64,000 nucleotides of DNA, from NCBI RefSeq assembly GCF_011752045.1, contig NZ_JAAKXW010000001.1:1364001-1428000 (forward strand), in the 5' to 3' direction. Below the pieces are notes generated by a model, which worked only from the letters and a program-made list of their open reading frames with translations, did not search any database and was not told where the DNA came from. Of the stretch, positions 54,282 through 64,000 are shown in pieces. A program made the position numbers and the translations under genes. Numbering within the stretch: the first letter of the stretch is position 1; the number at the start of each line of letters is the position of its first letter. This DNA is from Microbacterium hydrocarbonoxydans (GTDB lineage Bacteria; Actinomycetota; Actinomycetes; Actinomycetales; Microbacteriaceae).

Positions 54282-55970
54282 TCAGCGCGCCCTGACCACC
54301 CGCTTCTCGTCCCACACCGGCTCGTCGGCCTCGTAGACCTCGCCGTCGGAGCCGAAGACGAGGAAGCGGTCGAACGAGCGGGCGAACCAGCGGTCGTGAG
54401 TGACGGCGAGCACGGTGCCCTCGAAGCGGGCGAGCGCGTCCTCGAGCGCTTCCGCCGACTCCAGATCGAGGTTGTCGGTCGGCTCGTCGAGCAGCAGCAG
54501 CGTGGCGCCGGAGAGCTCGAGCAGCAGCACCTGGAATCGCGCCTGCTGGCCGCCGGAGAGCGACTCGAACGTCTGCTGCGCCTGCCGCACCAGCCCGTAG
54601 CGATCGAGCGCAGAGCTCGCGGCGTCGCGCGGCAGGCCCGCACGGCGCTCGTCACCACGGTGCAGGATCTCGAGCAGCGTGCGCCCGACGAACTCCGGGT
54701 GTGCGTGGGTCTGGGCGAACAGGCCGGGGACGACCCGCGCGCCGAGCACGGCGCGCCCCGTGTGCGCGACCTCGCTCAGCTGCTCCCCCGACGACGTGAC
54801 GTGACCGAGCGTGGGGTCGGGATCGGTGCCGCCGCGTGCGAGCAGCCTCAGGAAGTGCGACTTGCCCGAGCCGTTGGACCCGAGCACCGCGACGCGGTCG
54901 CCGTACCAGACCTCGGCGTCGAAGGGCCGCATCAGTCCCGTCAGCTCCAGCCGCTCCGCGACCACCGCGCGCTTGCCCGTGCGAGCGCCGCGCAGTCGCA
55001 TGTCGAACTCCTGCTCCGGTGGACGCTCCTCCGGAGGGCCGGCCTCCTCGAACTTCCGCAGACGGGTCTGCGCGGCCTGATACCGCGAGGCGAAGCCGTC
55101 GTTCGCCGCCGCCTTGACCTTGAGGTTCGCGACGAGGGTGCGCAGCTTCTCGTGCTGCTCGTCCCACCGGCGGCGCAGCTCGTCGAGCCGGTCCATCCGA
55201 TCGCTGCGGGCCTGGTGGTAGGTGCCGAAGCCGCCGCCGTGCACCCACGCGGTCGCTCCGGCGCCGCCCGGTTCGAGGGTGATGATGCGGTCGGCGGCAC
55301 GGGCGAGCAGCTCGCGATCGTGCGACACGAGCAGCACCGTCTTCGGCGTCTGCCGCAGCTGCTCCTCGAGCCAGCGCTTCGCGGGCACGTCGAGGTAGTT
55401 GTCGGGCTCGTCGAGCAGCAGCACCTCGTCGGGACCGCGGAGCAGGGCTTCCAGCGCCAGCCGCTTCTGCTCTCCACCGGAGAGGGAGGTCAGCTCGCGG
55501 AAGCGAGCCCGCTCATAGGGCACGCCCAGGGCCGACACGGTGCACTGATCCCACACCGTCTCGTGCTCGTAGCCGCCGGCATCCGCAAACTCGGCGATCG
55601 CCGAGGCGTAGGCCATCTGCGCGTCGTGCTCGTCGCGCTCCATCAGGGCGTTCTCCGCCGCCTCCAGCGCCTCGGCCGCCTCGCGGATGCGCCGCGGGGC
55701 GACGCGGACGAGCAGCTCGTGCACGGTCTGGCCGGGCTCGCCGTGACCGACGAACTGGTCCATCACGCCGAGTCCGCCGTCGATCGTGACCACGCCGGCG
55801 TCCGCCGCCTGATCGCCGCGGATGATCCGCAGCAGCGTCGTCTTGCCTGCGCCGTTCGGCCCGATCAGCGCGCTCGTGGAGCCTGCGCCGACCCGGAACG
55901 TCGCCTCGTCGAGCAGGGGTCTCCCGTCGGGCAGTGTCAGAGAGATCCCGGAGACATCGATATAGCCCAC
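54282..55970 (-). CDS. ABC-F family ATPase
   Basis: A soluble protein of about 562 residues with two ABC domains and no membrane part. The first has Walker A ALIGPNGAGKTTLLRI, signature LTSLSGGEQKRLALEALLRG and Walker B VLLLDEPDNYLDVPAKRWLE. The second has AVLGSNGSGKSHFLRLL, ESLSGGQQARFQVLLLELSG and LLLLDEPTDNLDLESAEALE. A charged linker of about 70 residues (DELRRRWDEQHEKLRTLVAN) joins them. ABC-F proteins bind ribosomes; some protect from antibiotics and others regulate translation. No evidence chooses between these here. GTG 55970 with AAGGA upstream is taken as the start; GTG 55997 is possible. Confidence 0.9.
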   Translation of the reverse strand: MGYIDVSGISLTLPDGRPLLDEATFRVGAGSTSALIGPNGAGKTTLLRIIRGDQAADAGVVTIDGGLGVMDQFVGHGEPGQTVHELLVRVAPRRIREAAEALEAAENALMERDEHDAQMAYASAIAEFADAGGYEHETVWDQCTVSALGVPYERARFRELTSLSGGEQKRLALEALLRGPDEVLLLDEPDNYLDVPAKRWLEEQLRQTPKTVLLVSHDRELLARAADRIITLEPGGAGATAWVHGGGFGTYHQARSDRMDRLDELRRRWDEQHEKLRTLVANLKVKAAANDGFASRYQAAQTRLRKFEEAGPPEERPPEQEFDMRLRGARTGKRAVVAERLELTGLMRPFDAEVWYGDRVAVLGSNGSGKSHFLRLLARGGTDPDPTLGHVTSSGEQLSEVAHTGRAVLGARVVPGLFAQTHAHPEFVGRTLLEILHRGDERRAGLPRDAASSALDRYGLVRQAQQTFESLSGGQQARFQVLLLELSGATLLLLDEPTDNLDLESAEALEDALARFEGTVLAVTHDRWFARSFDRFLVFGSDGEVYEADEPVWDEKRVVRAR

Positions 55971-56054
55971 CGTGCGTGGCCGTCCTTCCGCCCGCACCTG
56001 CGAATGGCGAGCCGACCAGGCTATCAGTGCGCGTGCGACCTCGGCGCACCTCGC

Positions 56055-57809
56055 TCAGACCACGTCGACGAAGATCGGGTTCGCGTAGAACCAGGTGTCC
56101 AGCCACGGGTCGCCCTCACCGGCACCGTGCCGGATCGGCCCCGCGGGATCCACGGAGGCCCCGTGGTAGCCGGTGCCGTTGCGTTTGCCATCACTGCCGC
56201 GGAACCGCACGTAGAACGGCCGTTCGACGCGCTCGAAGACGTGTGTGAGAGTGAACGTGCCGCGTCGGGCGGTGGTGTCGAACCGGTGGACGACCCGCGT
56301 CTCCGGCGCGCGCATCGCGTCGGCATCGGCAGCCGGTCCGGTGATGGGTCCCGCGATGAGGTCGACGTGTGCAAGCTGCGGGAGGATGCCGGCGGCGTTC
56401 ACGTAGTCGGTCGTCGTGACGGTGATCGTCAGCACCACATCCTGGCCGCGCTTCGCCGTGAGGCGTCCGCCCAGGGTGACGCTGCGTCCGGCCGCATTTC
56501 CCCAGCCGCCTCCCGCGCCGTTGCCGCGGCCCCTCCCCTTCCCGGGCATCGTGAGCTGCGCGCGCACGTCGAAGCCGCTCAGCAGATGACCGTGGTCGAC
56601 CCACATGCGTCCCCGGCGCATGGCGTCGAGCACGCCAGCGTAGGAGCGCGTCGTCACACCGGTGTGCAGGCGCGAGAACTGACCCGGCCAGAAATCGCTG
56701 CCGCCCTGGGGCACGCCGGTGTCGATCGGATCAGGGCGCTTGCCGAGCACCGCCCAGCGGTCGTACTCGCTGGGCAGGCTCGCGTACGGCTCCCCGTCGG
56801 GATAAGGCCCGGTGACCCAGGTGTCCTTCGCGGTGAGGTGATTGTCGGAGTTCGACGTGATCCAGAACGGCTTGCCCTCGGCGAGCAGTGCATCCCACAG
56901 TCCGCCGACCGTGGCGGTGGCCCAGTCGAACCCGCCGTACGGACGGTAGGCGTCGGCGGGATAGCCCGGCCAGCTGTCGGGACGCGGCGAGTTGACGTAC
57001 TCGCCGCGCTGATCACCGGGGCCGGCGTGCTGGCTGATCGCCGATGCCTGGGCGCCGGGCGCTCCCTCCATGCCGATCATGATGTCGGGAGCGGCGTCGC
57101 GCCAGAGCCGGAACTCGTGCGGCGAGTCGATGCCGAGGCGCATCGGGTGGTTCGCGAGCACCACGGCGTCGCCGACGACCCCTGCGCGCTTCTGCGCTCC
57201 GAGCCAGGCGATGGCCTCCGCGGCGCGACGCTCGAACTCCGCGGCCTGCGCGGCGTCGACCGGACGCTCCCAGCGATTGAGCTTGCCGTCCCACGCGAGC
57301 TCGAACGCCCGCAGCGTACGGGCGTCGTCGGCGCCCGGCTCCACGAGCACGGTGGCGTGCTCGGCTCCGGGGATGTACCACTCGAGGCCCTGGAACAGCA
57401 GCATCCCGCGCGTCTCGCGCTCATGCTGGATCTGCTCGCGCGCAGACGCCAGGCCCCGCTCGGCGTGCGCGACGTTGCTGTGCTCGGTGAACGCGAGCCA
57501 GTCGATCCCGTAGCGCTGGGCGGCGTCGAGCTGCTGGGCGATCCGGTACTTGGCGTCGTGGCTGAACTGGGTGTGCACGTGGTGATCGCCGACGAGCCAG
57601 TTCAGCGCCTCGGGCTCGCCGGCGGTCGTCCCGGCGAACGTGCTGGCCGAGGCCGGCGCCGCGCTCGCGTTGCCGGCCATGGTGGCGACGGCGCCCGCTG
57701 CGAGGGCGATACCGGCTGTGCGGAGCATCTCGCGGCGCGAGAATCCGAGCTGACGAAGCTCGGCGTCGGTGTCGATCGGGAGGGCGCCGTGGGTGTCGTG
57801 GTCGAACAT
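56055..57809 (-). CDS. Tat-exported PHP-domain metallohydrolase (CehA/McbA-like)
   Basis: A protein of 584 residues. The twin-arginine signal is SRREML at 24-29 followed by a hydrophobic stretch and an AxA site (NASA-AP). The PHP metal motif is GDHHVHTQFSHD (74-85), with FTEHSN and VLANHPMRLG later, and ITSNSDNHLTAKD. A C-terminal beta domain includes a Gly/Arg/Asn-rich patch (PGKGRGRGNGAGGGWGN). The CehA/McbA group hydrolyses carbamate or phosphoester compounds and such proteins bind several metals in the fold, which fits Tat export of a pre-folded metalloenzyme. The substrate is unknown. Start: ATG at 57809. Confidence 0.85.
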   Translation of the reverse strand: MFDHDTHGALPIDTDAELRQLGFSRREMLRTAGIALAAGAVATMAGNASAAPASASTFAGTTAGEPEALNWLVGDHHVHTQFSHDAKYRIAQQLDAAQRYGIDWLAFTEHSNVAHAERGLASAREQIQHERETRGMLLFQGLEWYIPGAEHATVLVEPGADDARTLRAFELAWDGKLNRWERPVDAAQAAEFERRAAEAIAWLGAQKRAGVVGDAVVLANHPMRLGIDSPHEFRLWRDAAPDIMIGMEGAPGAQASAISQHAGPGDQRGEYVNSPRPDSWPGYPADAYRPYGGFDWATATVGGLWDALLAEGKPFWITSNSDNHLTAKDTWVTGPYPDGEPYASLPSEYDRWAVLGKRPDPIDTGVPQGGSDFWPGQFSRLHTGVTTRSYAGVLDAMRRGRMWVDHGHLLSGFDVRAQLTMPGKGRGRGNGAGGGWGNAAGRSVTLGGRLTAKRGQDVVLTITVTTTDYVNAAGILPQLAHVDLIAGPITGPAADADAMRAPETRVVHRFDTTARRGTFTLTHVFERVERPFYVRFRGSDGKRNGTGYHGASVDPAGPIRHGAGEGDPWLDTWFYANPIFVDVV

Positions 57810-57906
57810 GCGGAGATCCTTCGGGTCGGGTCGGAACTCCGCACCCTAACGACCGCGAATGGACGGCCGGGAAACATCCGATGTCCTCCTGGCGAAGCCC
57901 CGAGCA

Positions 57907-58221
57907 TCACCCGACCGCGCGCGCCGCGCGCTTCTCCTGCTGGAATGCGCGCAGAGCCTCGTAGCGGTCGGCCGAGCGCGCCTGGCGCTTGGCCGCCTCC
58001 TCCTCGCGGCTCTTCGGCGGCGCCGTCGTCACGAGACCGGCGAGCAGATGCCGTGTGGCGTGAGCGATCTCCTCGACAGCACGATCGAAGACCTCCTGAT
58101 TCGCCTTGGACGGCTTCGTCGTCCCTGCGATCTTCCTCACGTACTGGAGCGCCGCGTCGTGACACTCCTCATCGGTGGCGGCGGGCGCGAGATTGTTCAG
58201 CGGAACGATGTTGCGGCACAT
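57907..58221 (-). CDS. DUF2277-family protein
   Basis: A small protein of 104 residues. It begins MCRNIVPLNNLAPAATDEEC, and then YVRKIAGTTKPSKANQEVFD and LLAGLVTTAPPKSREEEAAK. MCRNI, the KPSKAN block and VTTAPP identify the DUF2277 family. The function is unknown, and Cys2 and Cys20 are candidate metal or redox residues. The charged C-terminus is likely helical. Transcribed alone, just downstream of guaB beyond a terminator. Start: ATG at 58221. Confidence 0.85.
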   Translation of the reverse strand: MCRNIVPLNNLAPAATDEECHDAALQYVRKIAGTTKPSKANQEVFDRAVEEIAHATRHLLAGLVTTAPPKSREEEAAKRQARSADRYEALRAFQQEKRAARAVG

Positions 58222-58275
58222 ACCCGCACGCTACGCCGCGCACCCGACATCCGGAAGCCCTCGGATCCGACGACG

Positions 58276-58312
58276 GCAGAGGGCCGGATGCCCACGGCTT
58301 CCGGCCCTCTGC
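58276..58312 (-). terminator. hairpin terminator after guaB
   Basis: A 13-bp perfect stem (GCAGAGGGCCGGA and complement) with an 11-base loop begins 10 bases beyond the guaB stop, separating it from the DUF2277 gene. Confidence 0.8.
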
Positions 58313-58322
58313 GCGAAGTGCG

Positions 58323-59912
<1,590 letters not shown>

Positions 59913-60064
59913 CTAAGCGAGACACGCCCGAGAACATTCCCAGGGACCGGCCCTCGCTCCACCCGTATAGGAGATTCGCGGATCGCGCACTACGCTCAAG
60001 TGCGTCGTCCATCGCTGCGGTTCACACCCGATGCCGCAGCGGGAGCACTCAAAGTGGAGGTTGC

Positions 60065-61414
60065 GTGGCACCCACAACATTCGCCGTGCATCGAAAGCGC
60101 CCCTGGCTGGTCGCGCTTCTCGGCATCCTGATCGCGCTGTCGGCGTTCGTGCTGACGCCGCCCTCCCCGGCATCCGCCGAGGAGACGGACGACGGTCAGG
60201 AGATCACAGACTTCTACTTCGGCGGCATCATCACGTTCGAGGACGAGCCCGTCGAGGGCGTCGTCATGACGATCAAGGGCAGCGGCTTCGAGGGCGAGAC
60301 GGAGACGGATGCCGAGGGCAAGTGGCGCCTGTACGTCCCCGAGAAGGAGAAGTACACCCTCACCGTCGACGAGGACACGCTCCCGGAGGGCGTGATCGTC
60401 GACGCCGCGCAGCTGCCGGAGGGCACGCAGCCGATCGCCGGCACCACCGCGTCCTTCGAGGTGGAGTTCGGCCTCACCGGCACGAAGATCATGAACCTCT
60501 TCCTCGGCGAGGGCGAGCGCATCACGGTCACCTTCATCGACCAGCTGCTCTCCCGCCTGGTCGGCGGGCTGAACTTCGGCCTGCTGCTCGCGCTGGCCTC
60601 GATGGGCGCGGCGCTGATCTACGGCACCACGCGCCTGTCGAACTTCGCGCACGCCGAGATGGTGACCTGGGGCGGACTCGTCGCCCTGGTCACGACCTCG
60701 TTCTGGCACCTCCCGCTCTGGCTCGGCATCGTCGCCGCCGTCGTCGGCGGCGGCCTGTTCGGCTGGGCGATGGATGCCGGCCTCTGGCGTCCGCTGCGTC
60801 ACCGCGGCCTCGGCGTCGTGCAGCTGATGATCGTCAGCATCGGGCTCTCGCTCGCGCTGCGCTACCTCTTCCAGTTCCTCATCGGCGGCGGCACCCGGCA
60901 GCTCCCCGGCGCGAGCCCCGCCCCGATCCAGTTCGGCCCGGTCTCGCTCTCGTACATCGATCTGATCGGGATGGGCGTGAGCATCGTGGTCATCATCGGC
61001 GTCGCGTGGTTCCTCACCCGCACCCGCATCGGCAAGGCGACCCGCGCCATCTCCGACAACCCGCAGCTCGCGGCGGCGTCGGGCATCGACGTCGACCGGG
61101 TCATCCGCTACGTGTGGATCCTGGCCGGGTCCCTCGCCGCGATCTCCGGCATCCTGTGGGCATACTTCCGCCCCGGCGTGAAGTGGGACATGGGAGCCCA
61201 GATGCTGCTCCTGATCTTCGCCGCGATCACGCTCGGCGGCCTCGGCACCGCGTTCGGCGCCCTGTTCGGCTCGCTCATCGTGGGCATCGCCGTCGAGGTC
61301 TCCACGCTCTGGATCCCCTCCGACCTGAAGTACGCGAGCGCTCTGCTGGTCCTCATCGTGATCCTCCTGGTCAGGCCCCAGGGCCTGCTCGGTCGCAAGG
61401 AAAGGTTGGGCTGA
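60065..61414 (+). CDS. LivH-type ABC permease with N-terminal extracytoplasmic domain
   Basis: A protein of 449 residues, about 150 longer than ordinary LivH. Residues 1-39 look like a signal peptide or first membrane anchor (WLVALLGILIALSAFVLTPP then ASA-EE). Residues about 45-150 form a beta-rich domain like the carboxypeptidase regulatory or transthyretin-like fold (VEGVVMTIKGSGFEGETETD, AEGKWRLYVPEKEKYTLTVD). The permease itself begins near LLSRLVGGLNFGLLLALASM and continues GAALIYGTTRLSNFAHAEMV, with RAISDNPQLAAASGI as the ATPase-contact loop. It imports branched-chain amino acids or related small solutes together with the next three genes. GTG start with GGAGG 5 bases upstream. Confidence 0.9.
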   Translation: MAPTTFAVHRKRPWLVALLGILIALSAFVLTPPSPASAEETDDGQEITDFYFGGIITFEDEPVEGVVMTIKGSGFEGETETDAEGKWRLYVPEKEKYTLTVDEDTLPEGVIVDAAQLPEGTQPIAGTTASFEVEFGLTGTKIMNLFLGEGERITVTFIDQLLSRLVGGLNFGLLLALASMGAALIYGTTRLSNFAHAEMVTWGGLVALVTTSFWHLPLWLGIVAAVVGGGLFGWAMDAGLWRPLRHRGLGVVQLMIVSIGLSLALRYLFQFLIGGGTRQLPGASPAPIQFGPVSLSYIDLIGMGVSIVVIIGVAWFLTRTRIGKATRAISDNPQLAAASGIDVDRVIRYVWILAGSLAAISGILWAYFRPGVKWDMGAQMLLLIFAAITLGGLGTAFGALFGSLIVGIAVEVSTLWIPSDLKYASALLVLIVILLVRPQGLLGRKERLG

Positions 61415-61416
61415 TC

Positions 61417-62394
61417 ATGGACTTCGGAAGCATCTTCTCCAACACCGCCGTCTATCTCCTCAGCCCGGTCACGATCGCCTACGCCCTGGCGGCGACGGGT
61501 CTCGCCGTCCACTTCGGCTACGCCGGCCTGCTGAACTTCGGCATGGCGGCCTTCATGGCGATCGGCGGCTACGGCTACGCGATCTCCGTCCTCAGCTTCG
61601 GCCTGCCCTGGTGGGTCGGCATGCTGATCGGACTCCTCGGCGGCGCGCTGTTCGCGATCCTGCTCGGCATCCCGACCCTGCGCCTGCGCGCCGACTACCT
61701 CGCCATCGCGACCATCGCCGCCGGCGAGATCGTGCGCCTGCTGTTCACCACCCAGGTCTTCGACGAGTGGACGAACTCCGCCGACGGACTCGCCCAGTAC
61801 AACGGCGGCTTCCGCGACGCGAACCCGTTCCCCCCTGGCACCTACGGATTCGGCCCGTGGACCTTCAGCGCCGACGACCTGTGGAACCGGGTCTTCGGCC
61901 TGGTGCTGCTCGGCCTCGCGATCGCCCTGGTGTGGTCGCTGATGCGCAGCCCCTGGGGACGTGTGCTCAAGGGCATCCGCGAGGACGAGGACGCCGTGCG
62001 CTCGCTGGGCAAGAACGTGTTCGCCTACAAGATGCAGGCGCTCGTCGTCGGCGGCGTGATCGGCGCGGCGGGCGGCATCGTCTTCGTGCTCCCCTCCGCC
62101 GTCGTCCCCGGCAGCTACACGACCTCGCTCACGTTCTTCCTGTGGACGATCCTCCTCCTCGGCGGCGCGGCCACCGTCTTCGGCCCCACGCTCGGCGCGG
62201 TGCTGTTCTGGGTGGTGTACTCGTTCCTCGCCAACATGCTCCCCGCTCTGTCCCGCGCAGGCATCCTGCCGATCACCGACAACCAGGCGTCCACGCTGGT
62301 CCAGATCCTCATCGGCGTCTCGCTGATGCTGCTCGTGATCTTCCGCCCGCAGGGCATCCTCGGCGACAAGAGGGAGATGACCTTTGTCAAGTGA
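61417..62394 (+). CDS. LivM-type ABC permease
   Basis: The second permease of the branched-chain amino acid type transporter, 325 residues, with eight to nine membrane segments. Typical elements are LAVHFGYAGLLNFGMAAFMA, LRLRADYLAIATIAAGEIVR and the coupling loop LKGIREDEDAVRSLGKNVFA. The end LLVIFRPQGILGDKREM is characteristic. It starts 2 bases after livH, and overlaps the start of livG by 11 bases, so translation is coupled. The ATG at 61417 follows AAGGAAAGG at 13-20 bases. Confidence 0.93.
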   Translation: MDFGSIFSNTAVYLLSPVTIAYALAATGLAVHFGYAGLLNFGMAAFMAIGGYGYAISVLSFGLPWWVGMLIGLLGGALFAILLGIPTLRLRADYLAIATIAAGEIVRLLFTTQVFDEWTNSADGLAQYNGGFRDANPFPPGTYGFGPWTFSADDLWNRVFGLVLLGLAIALVWSLMRSPWGRVLKGIREDEDAVRSLGKNVFAYKMQALVVGGVIGAAGGIVFVLPSAVVPGSYTTSLTFFLWTILLLGGAATVFGPTLGAVLFWVVYSFLANMLPALSRAGILPITDNQASTLVQILIGVSLMLLVIFRPQGILGDKREMTFVK

Positions 62395-63379
62395 ACTGAA
62401 CCCGGAAACGCCGGCGACCGGCAGCATCCGTCGCCCGAAGACGACCGGACTCGCGAAGGGGCCAGCGAAGCCCGGCGTCGCCAAGGTCGACCCGATCATG
62501 GTCGTGGACGCCGTGCAGCGGCGATTCGGCGGTCTGACCGCCGTCGACGTCGATCACGTCGAGATCCCGCGGGGTGCGATCACGGCCCTCATCGGACCGA
62601 ACGGCGCCGGCAAGACGACCCTGTTCAACCTGCTCTGCGGCTTCGACAAGCCCAACAGCGGCACCTGGTCGTTCAACGGCACCAGCCTCGCCGGCGTCCC
62701 CTCCTTCAAGGTCGCCCGGATGGGCCAGGTGCGCACCTTCCAGCTCACGAAGTCGCTCTCGCTCCTCACGGTGCTGGAGAACATGAAGCTCGGCGCCCCG
62801 CATCAGCGCGGCGAGGGCTTCTGGTCGAGCCTGTTCCCGTTCCTGTGGCGCAAGCAGGACAAGGAGATCGAGGCGAAGGCGCGGGAGCTGCTCACCCGCT
62901 TCAAGCTCGACGCCAAGGAGAAGGACTTCGCCGCCTCGCTCTCGGGCGGTCAGCGCAAGCTGCTGGACATGGCCCGAGCACTGATGAGCGATCCGGTTCT
63001 GGTGATGCTCGACGAGCCGATGGCCGGCGTCAACCCGGCGCTTACGCAGTCGCTGCTCGACCACATCCTCGACCTCAAGGAGCTCGGCATGACCGTGCTC
63101 TTCGTCGAGCACGACATGCACATGGTGCGCCACATCGCCGACTGGGTCGTCGTGATGGCGGAAGGCCGCGTCGTCGCTGAGGGCCCGCCGGAGGAGGTCA
63201 TGGAGGATCCTGCGGTGGTCGACGCCTACCTGGGCGCGCACCAGGACGTCGACCTCGGTGCGGTCACCGGACGCATCCCCGTGCTCGCCGACACCGCAGC
63301 CATCAAGCTCCGCGAGAAGATCGAGGCCGAGGCAGAGGCCGAGCTGGCCGCGGAGAACACCGAGGAGGGAACCGCATGA
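62384..63379 (+). CDS. LivG-type ABC ATP-binding protein
   Basis: An ATPase of 331 residues for the amino acid transporter. Walker A is LIGPNGAGKTTLFNLLCGF, signature AASLSGGQRKLLDMARALMS, Walker B LVMLDEPMAGVNPALTQSLL and switch VLFVEHDMHMVRHIADWVVV. An extra N-terminal tail of about 37 residues (PETPATGSIRRPKTTGLAKG) and a 45-residue Glu/Ala-rich C-terminal tail are longer than in E. coli LivG. The start is TTG 62384, with GGGAG 8-12 bases before it, inside the livM coding region. Its stop overlaps livF by 4 bases. Confidence 0.94.
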   Translation: MSSELNPETPATGSIRRPKTTGLAKGPAKPGVAKVDPIMVVDAVQRRFGGLTAVDVDHVEIPRGAITALIGPNGAGKTTLFNLLCGFDKPNSGTWSFNGTSLAGVPSFKVARMGQVRTFQLTKSLSLLTVLENMKLGAPHQRGEGFWSSLFPFLWRKQDKEIEAKARELLTRFKLDAKEKDFAASLSGGQRKLLDMARALMSDPVLVMLDEPMAGVNPALTQSLLDHILDLKELGMTVLFVEHDMHMVRHIADWVVVMAEGRVVAEGPPEEVMEDPAVVDAYLGAHQDVDLGAVTGRIPVLADTAAIKLREKIEAEAEAELAAENTEEGTA

Positions 63380-64000
63380 GCGACGACACTTCGACCGGCT
63401 CAGCGCAGGGACCGGACGACCGCGACGTCGTGGTCGAGCTGACCGACGTGCACGCCGGTTACCTCCCCGGGGTGAACATCCTCAACGGCGCGAACCTCGT
63501 CGCGCGGCAGGGCGAGCTCATCGGCATCATCGGCCCGAACGGCGCAGGCAAGTCGACGCTGCTGAAGGCGATCTTCGGCCTCGTGAACGTGCGCGGAGGC
63601 GAGATCACCGTGAACGGCGAGAGCATCGTCGGGCTGAAGGCCGACAGGCTCGTCAAGCGCGGTGTGGCCTTCGTCCCTCAGACGAACAACGTGTTCCCCT
63701 CGCTCTCCATCGAGGAGAACCTGCAGATGGGGCTCTACCAGAACCCGAAGATCTACGCGGAGCGCCTGGAGTTCGTGACCGGCATCTTCTCGGAGCTCGG
63801 CAAGCGCCTCAAGCAGCGCGCCGGATCGCTCTCCGGCGGCGAGCGCCAGATGGTCGCCATGTCGCGCGCGCTGATGATGGACCCTTCGGTGCTGCTGCTG
63901 GACGAGCCGTCGGCCGGCCTCTCCCCCGTCCGTCAGGATGACGCGTTCATCCGCGTCTCCGACATCAACAAGGCCGGGGTCACGACCATCATGGTGGAGC
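63376..64000 (+). CDS. LivF-type ABC ATP-binding protein, 3' end outside window
   Basis: The second ATPase of the transporter, cut by the window end after about 208 codons; ordinary LivF is 235-260 residues. It starts ATGAGC, overlapping livG's TGA (ATGA), with GAGGAGGGA upstream. Visible motifs are IGIIGPNGAGKSTLLKAIFG (Walker A), VAFVPQTNNVFPSLSIEENL (Q-loop), GSLSGGERQMVAMSRALMMD (signature) and VLLLDEPSAGLSPVRQDDAF (Walker B). The solute-binding protein gene is probably further downstream. Confidence 0.95.
   Translation, partial: MSDDTSTGSAQGPDDRDVVVELTDVHAGYLPGVNILNGANLVARQGELIGIIGPNGAGKSTLLKAIFGLVNVRGGEITVNGESIVGLKADRLVKRGVAFVPQTNNVFPSLSIEENLQMGLYQNPKIYAERLEFVTGIFSELGKRLKQRAGSLSGGERQMVAMSRALMMDPSVLLLDEPSAGLSPVRQDDAFIRVSDINKAGVTTIMVE

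Noticed and set aside
54282..55970. Antibiotic resistance ABC-F protein
   Set aside because: ABC-F members have varied roles, and neither the linker nor the neighbours point to resistance.

Overview
The window is a 64 kb stretch of chromosome from a very high-GC actinobacterium, most likely Microbacterium or a close relative in Microbacteriaceae. The support is the base composition, the GuaB3-type IMP dehydrogenase paralogue, a PerM-like membrane protein next to purN-purH, SURF1 and DUF3817 proteins, and the general gene content. It is packed with about 51 protein genes and no gap exceeds 300 bases. I see no rRNA, tRNA, CRISPR array, insertion sequence or prophage. Both end genes are cut by the window edge.

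Layout. 0-4.3 kb: a GntR regulator, a glutaryl-CoA-dehydrogenase-like enzyme, a PucR regulator and a family III CoA-transferase, a plausible glutarate catabolic group. 4.4-15.8 kb: purH, purN and a PerM-like gene, then sucD-sucC. This block follows an order I recall from mycobacteria, but here it is interrupted by a purine permease and a large secreted GH31 glycosidase. 16-20.4 kb: a TetR/acyl-CoA dehydrogenase pair, an XRE/SDR divergent pair and a small Cys-rich protein. 20.4-27.9 kb: a phytoene-desaturase-like flavoprotein, an ATP-dependent DNA ligase with a LigD-type polymerase/primase (a repair pair), an SseB-domain protein and a PcrA/UvrD helicase. 27.9-36 kb: an ABC exporter pair, small membrane proteins, a hemerythrin protein, a glycerophosphodiesterase, a Bax-inhibitor-like protein, an ECF42-type sigma factor with its DGPF partner, and an AlkD-like protein.

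36-38.2 kb: guaA coupled to a DUF3817 gene. 38.2-45.6 kb: a sugar operon (lipoprotein binding protein, two permeases, class II ketose-bisphosphate aldolase, ADP-dependent sugar kinase family protein, mannose-6-phosphate-isomerase-like protein) read away from a divergent DeoR-type regulator. This is the most unusual unit here, because ADP-dependent sugar kinases are chiefly known from archaea and animals. 45.6-60 kb: a VOC protein, a giant secreted nuclease/5'-nucleotidase fusion, SURF1, GuaB3 (its catalytic Cys replaced by Ser), a sarcosine-oxidase-like flavoprotein, an ABC-F protein, a Tat-exported PHP phosphoesterase, DUF2277 and guaB. 60-64 kb: a branched-chain amino acid type ABC transporter (LivH-M-G-F) whose LivH carries a signal peptide and an extra extracytoplasmic beta domain; its binding protein is not in the window.

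Purine metabolism recurs: purH, purN, guaA, guaB, guaB3, a purine permease and an extracellular nucleotidase all lie here, though in separate transcription units. Several perfect inverted repeats sit in regulator-gene gaps, strong hairpin terminators lie between convergent genes, and a palindromic GAGACCCCGTC-type intergenic repeat occurs twice.
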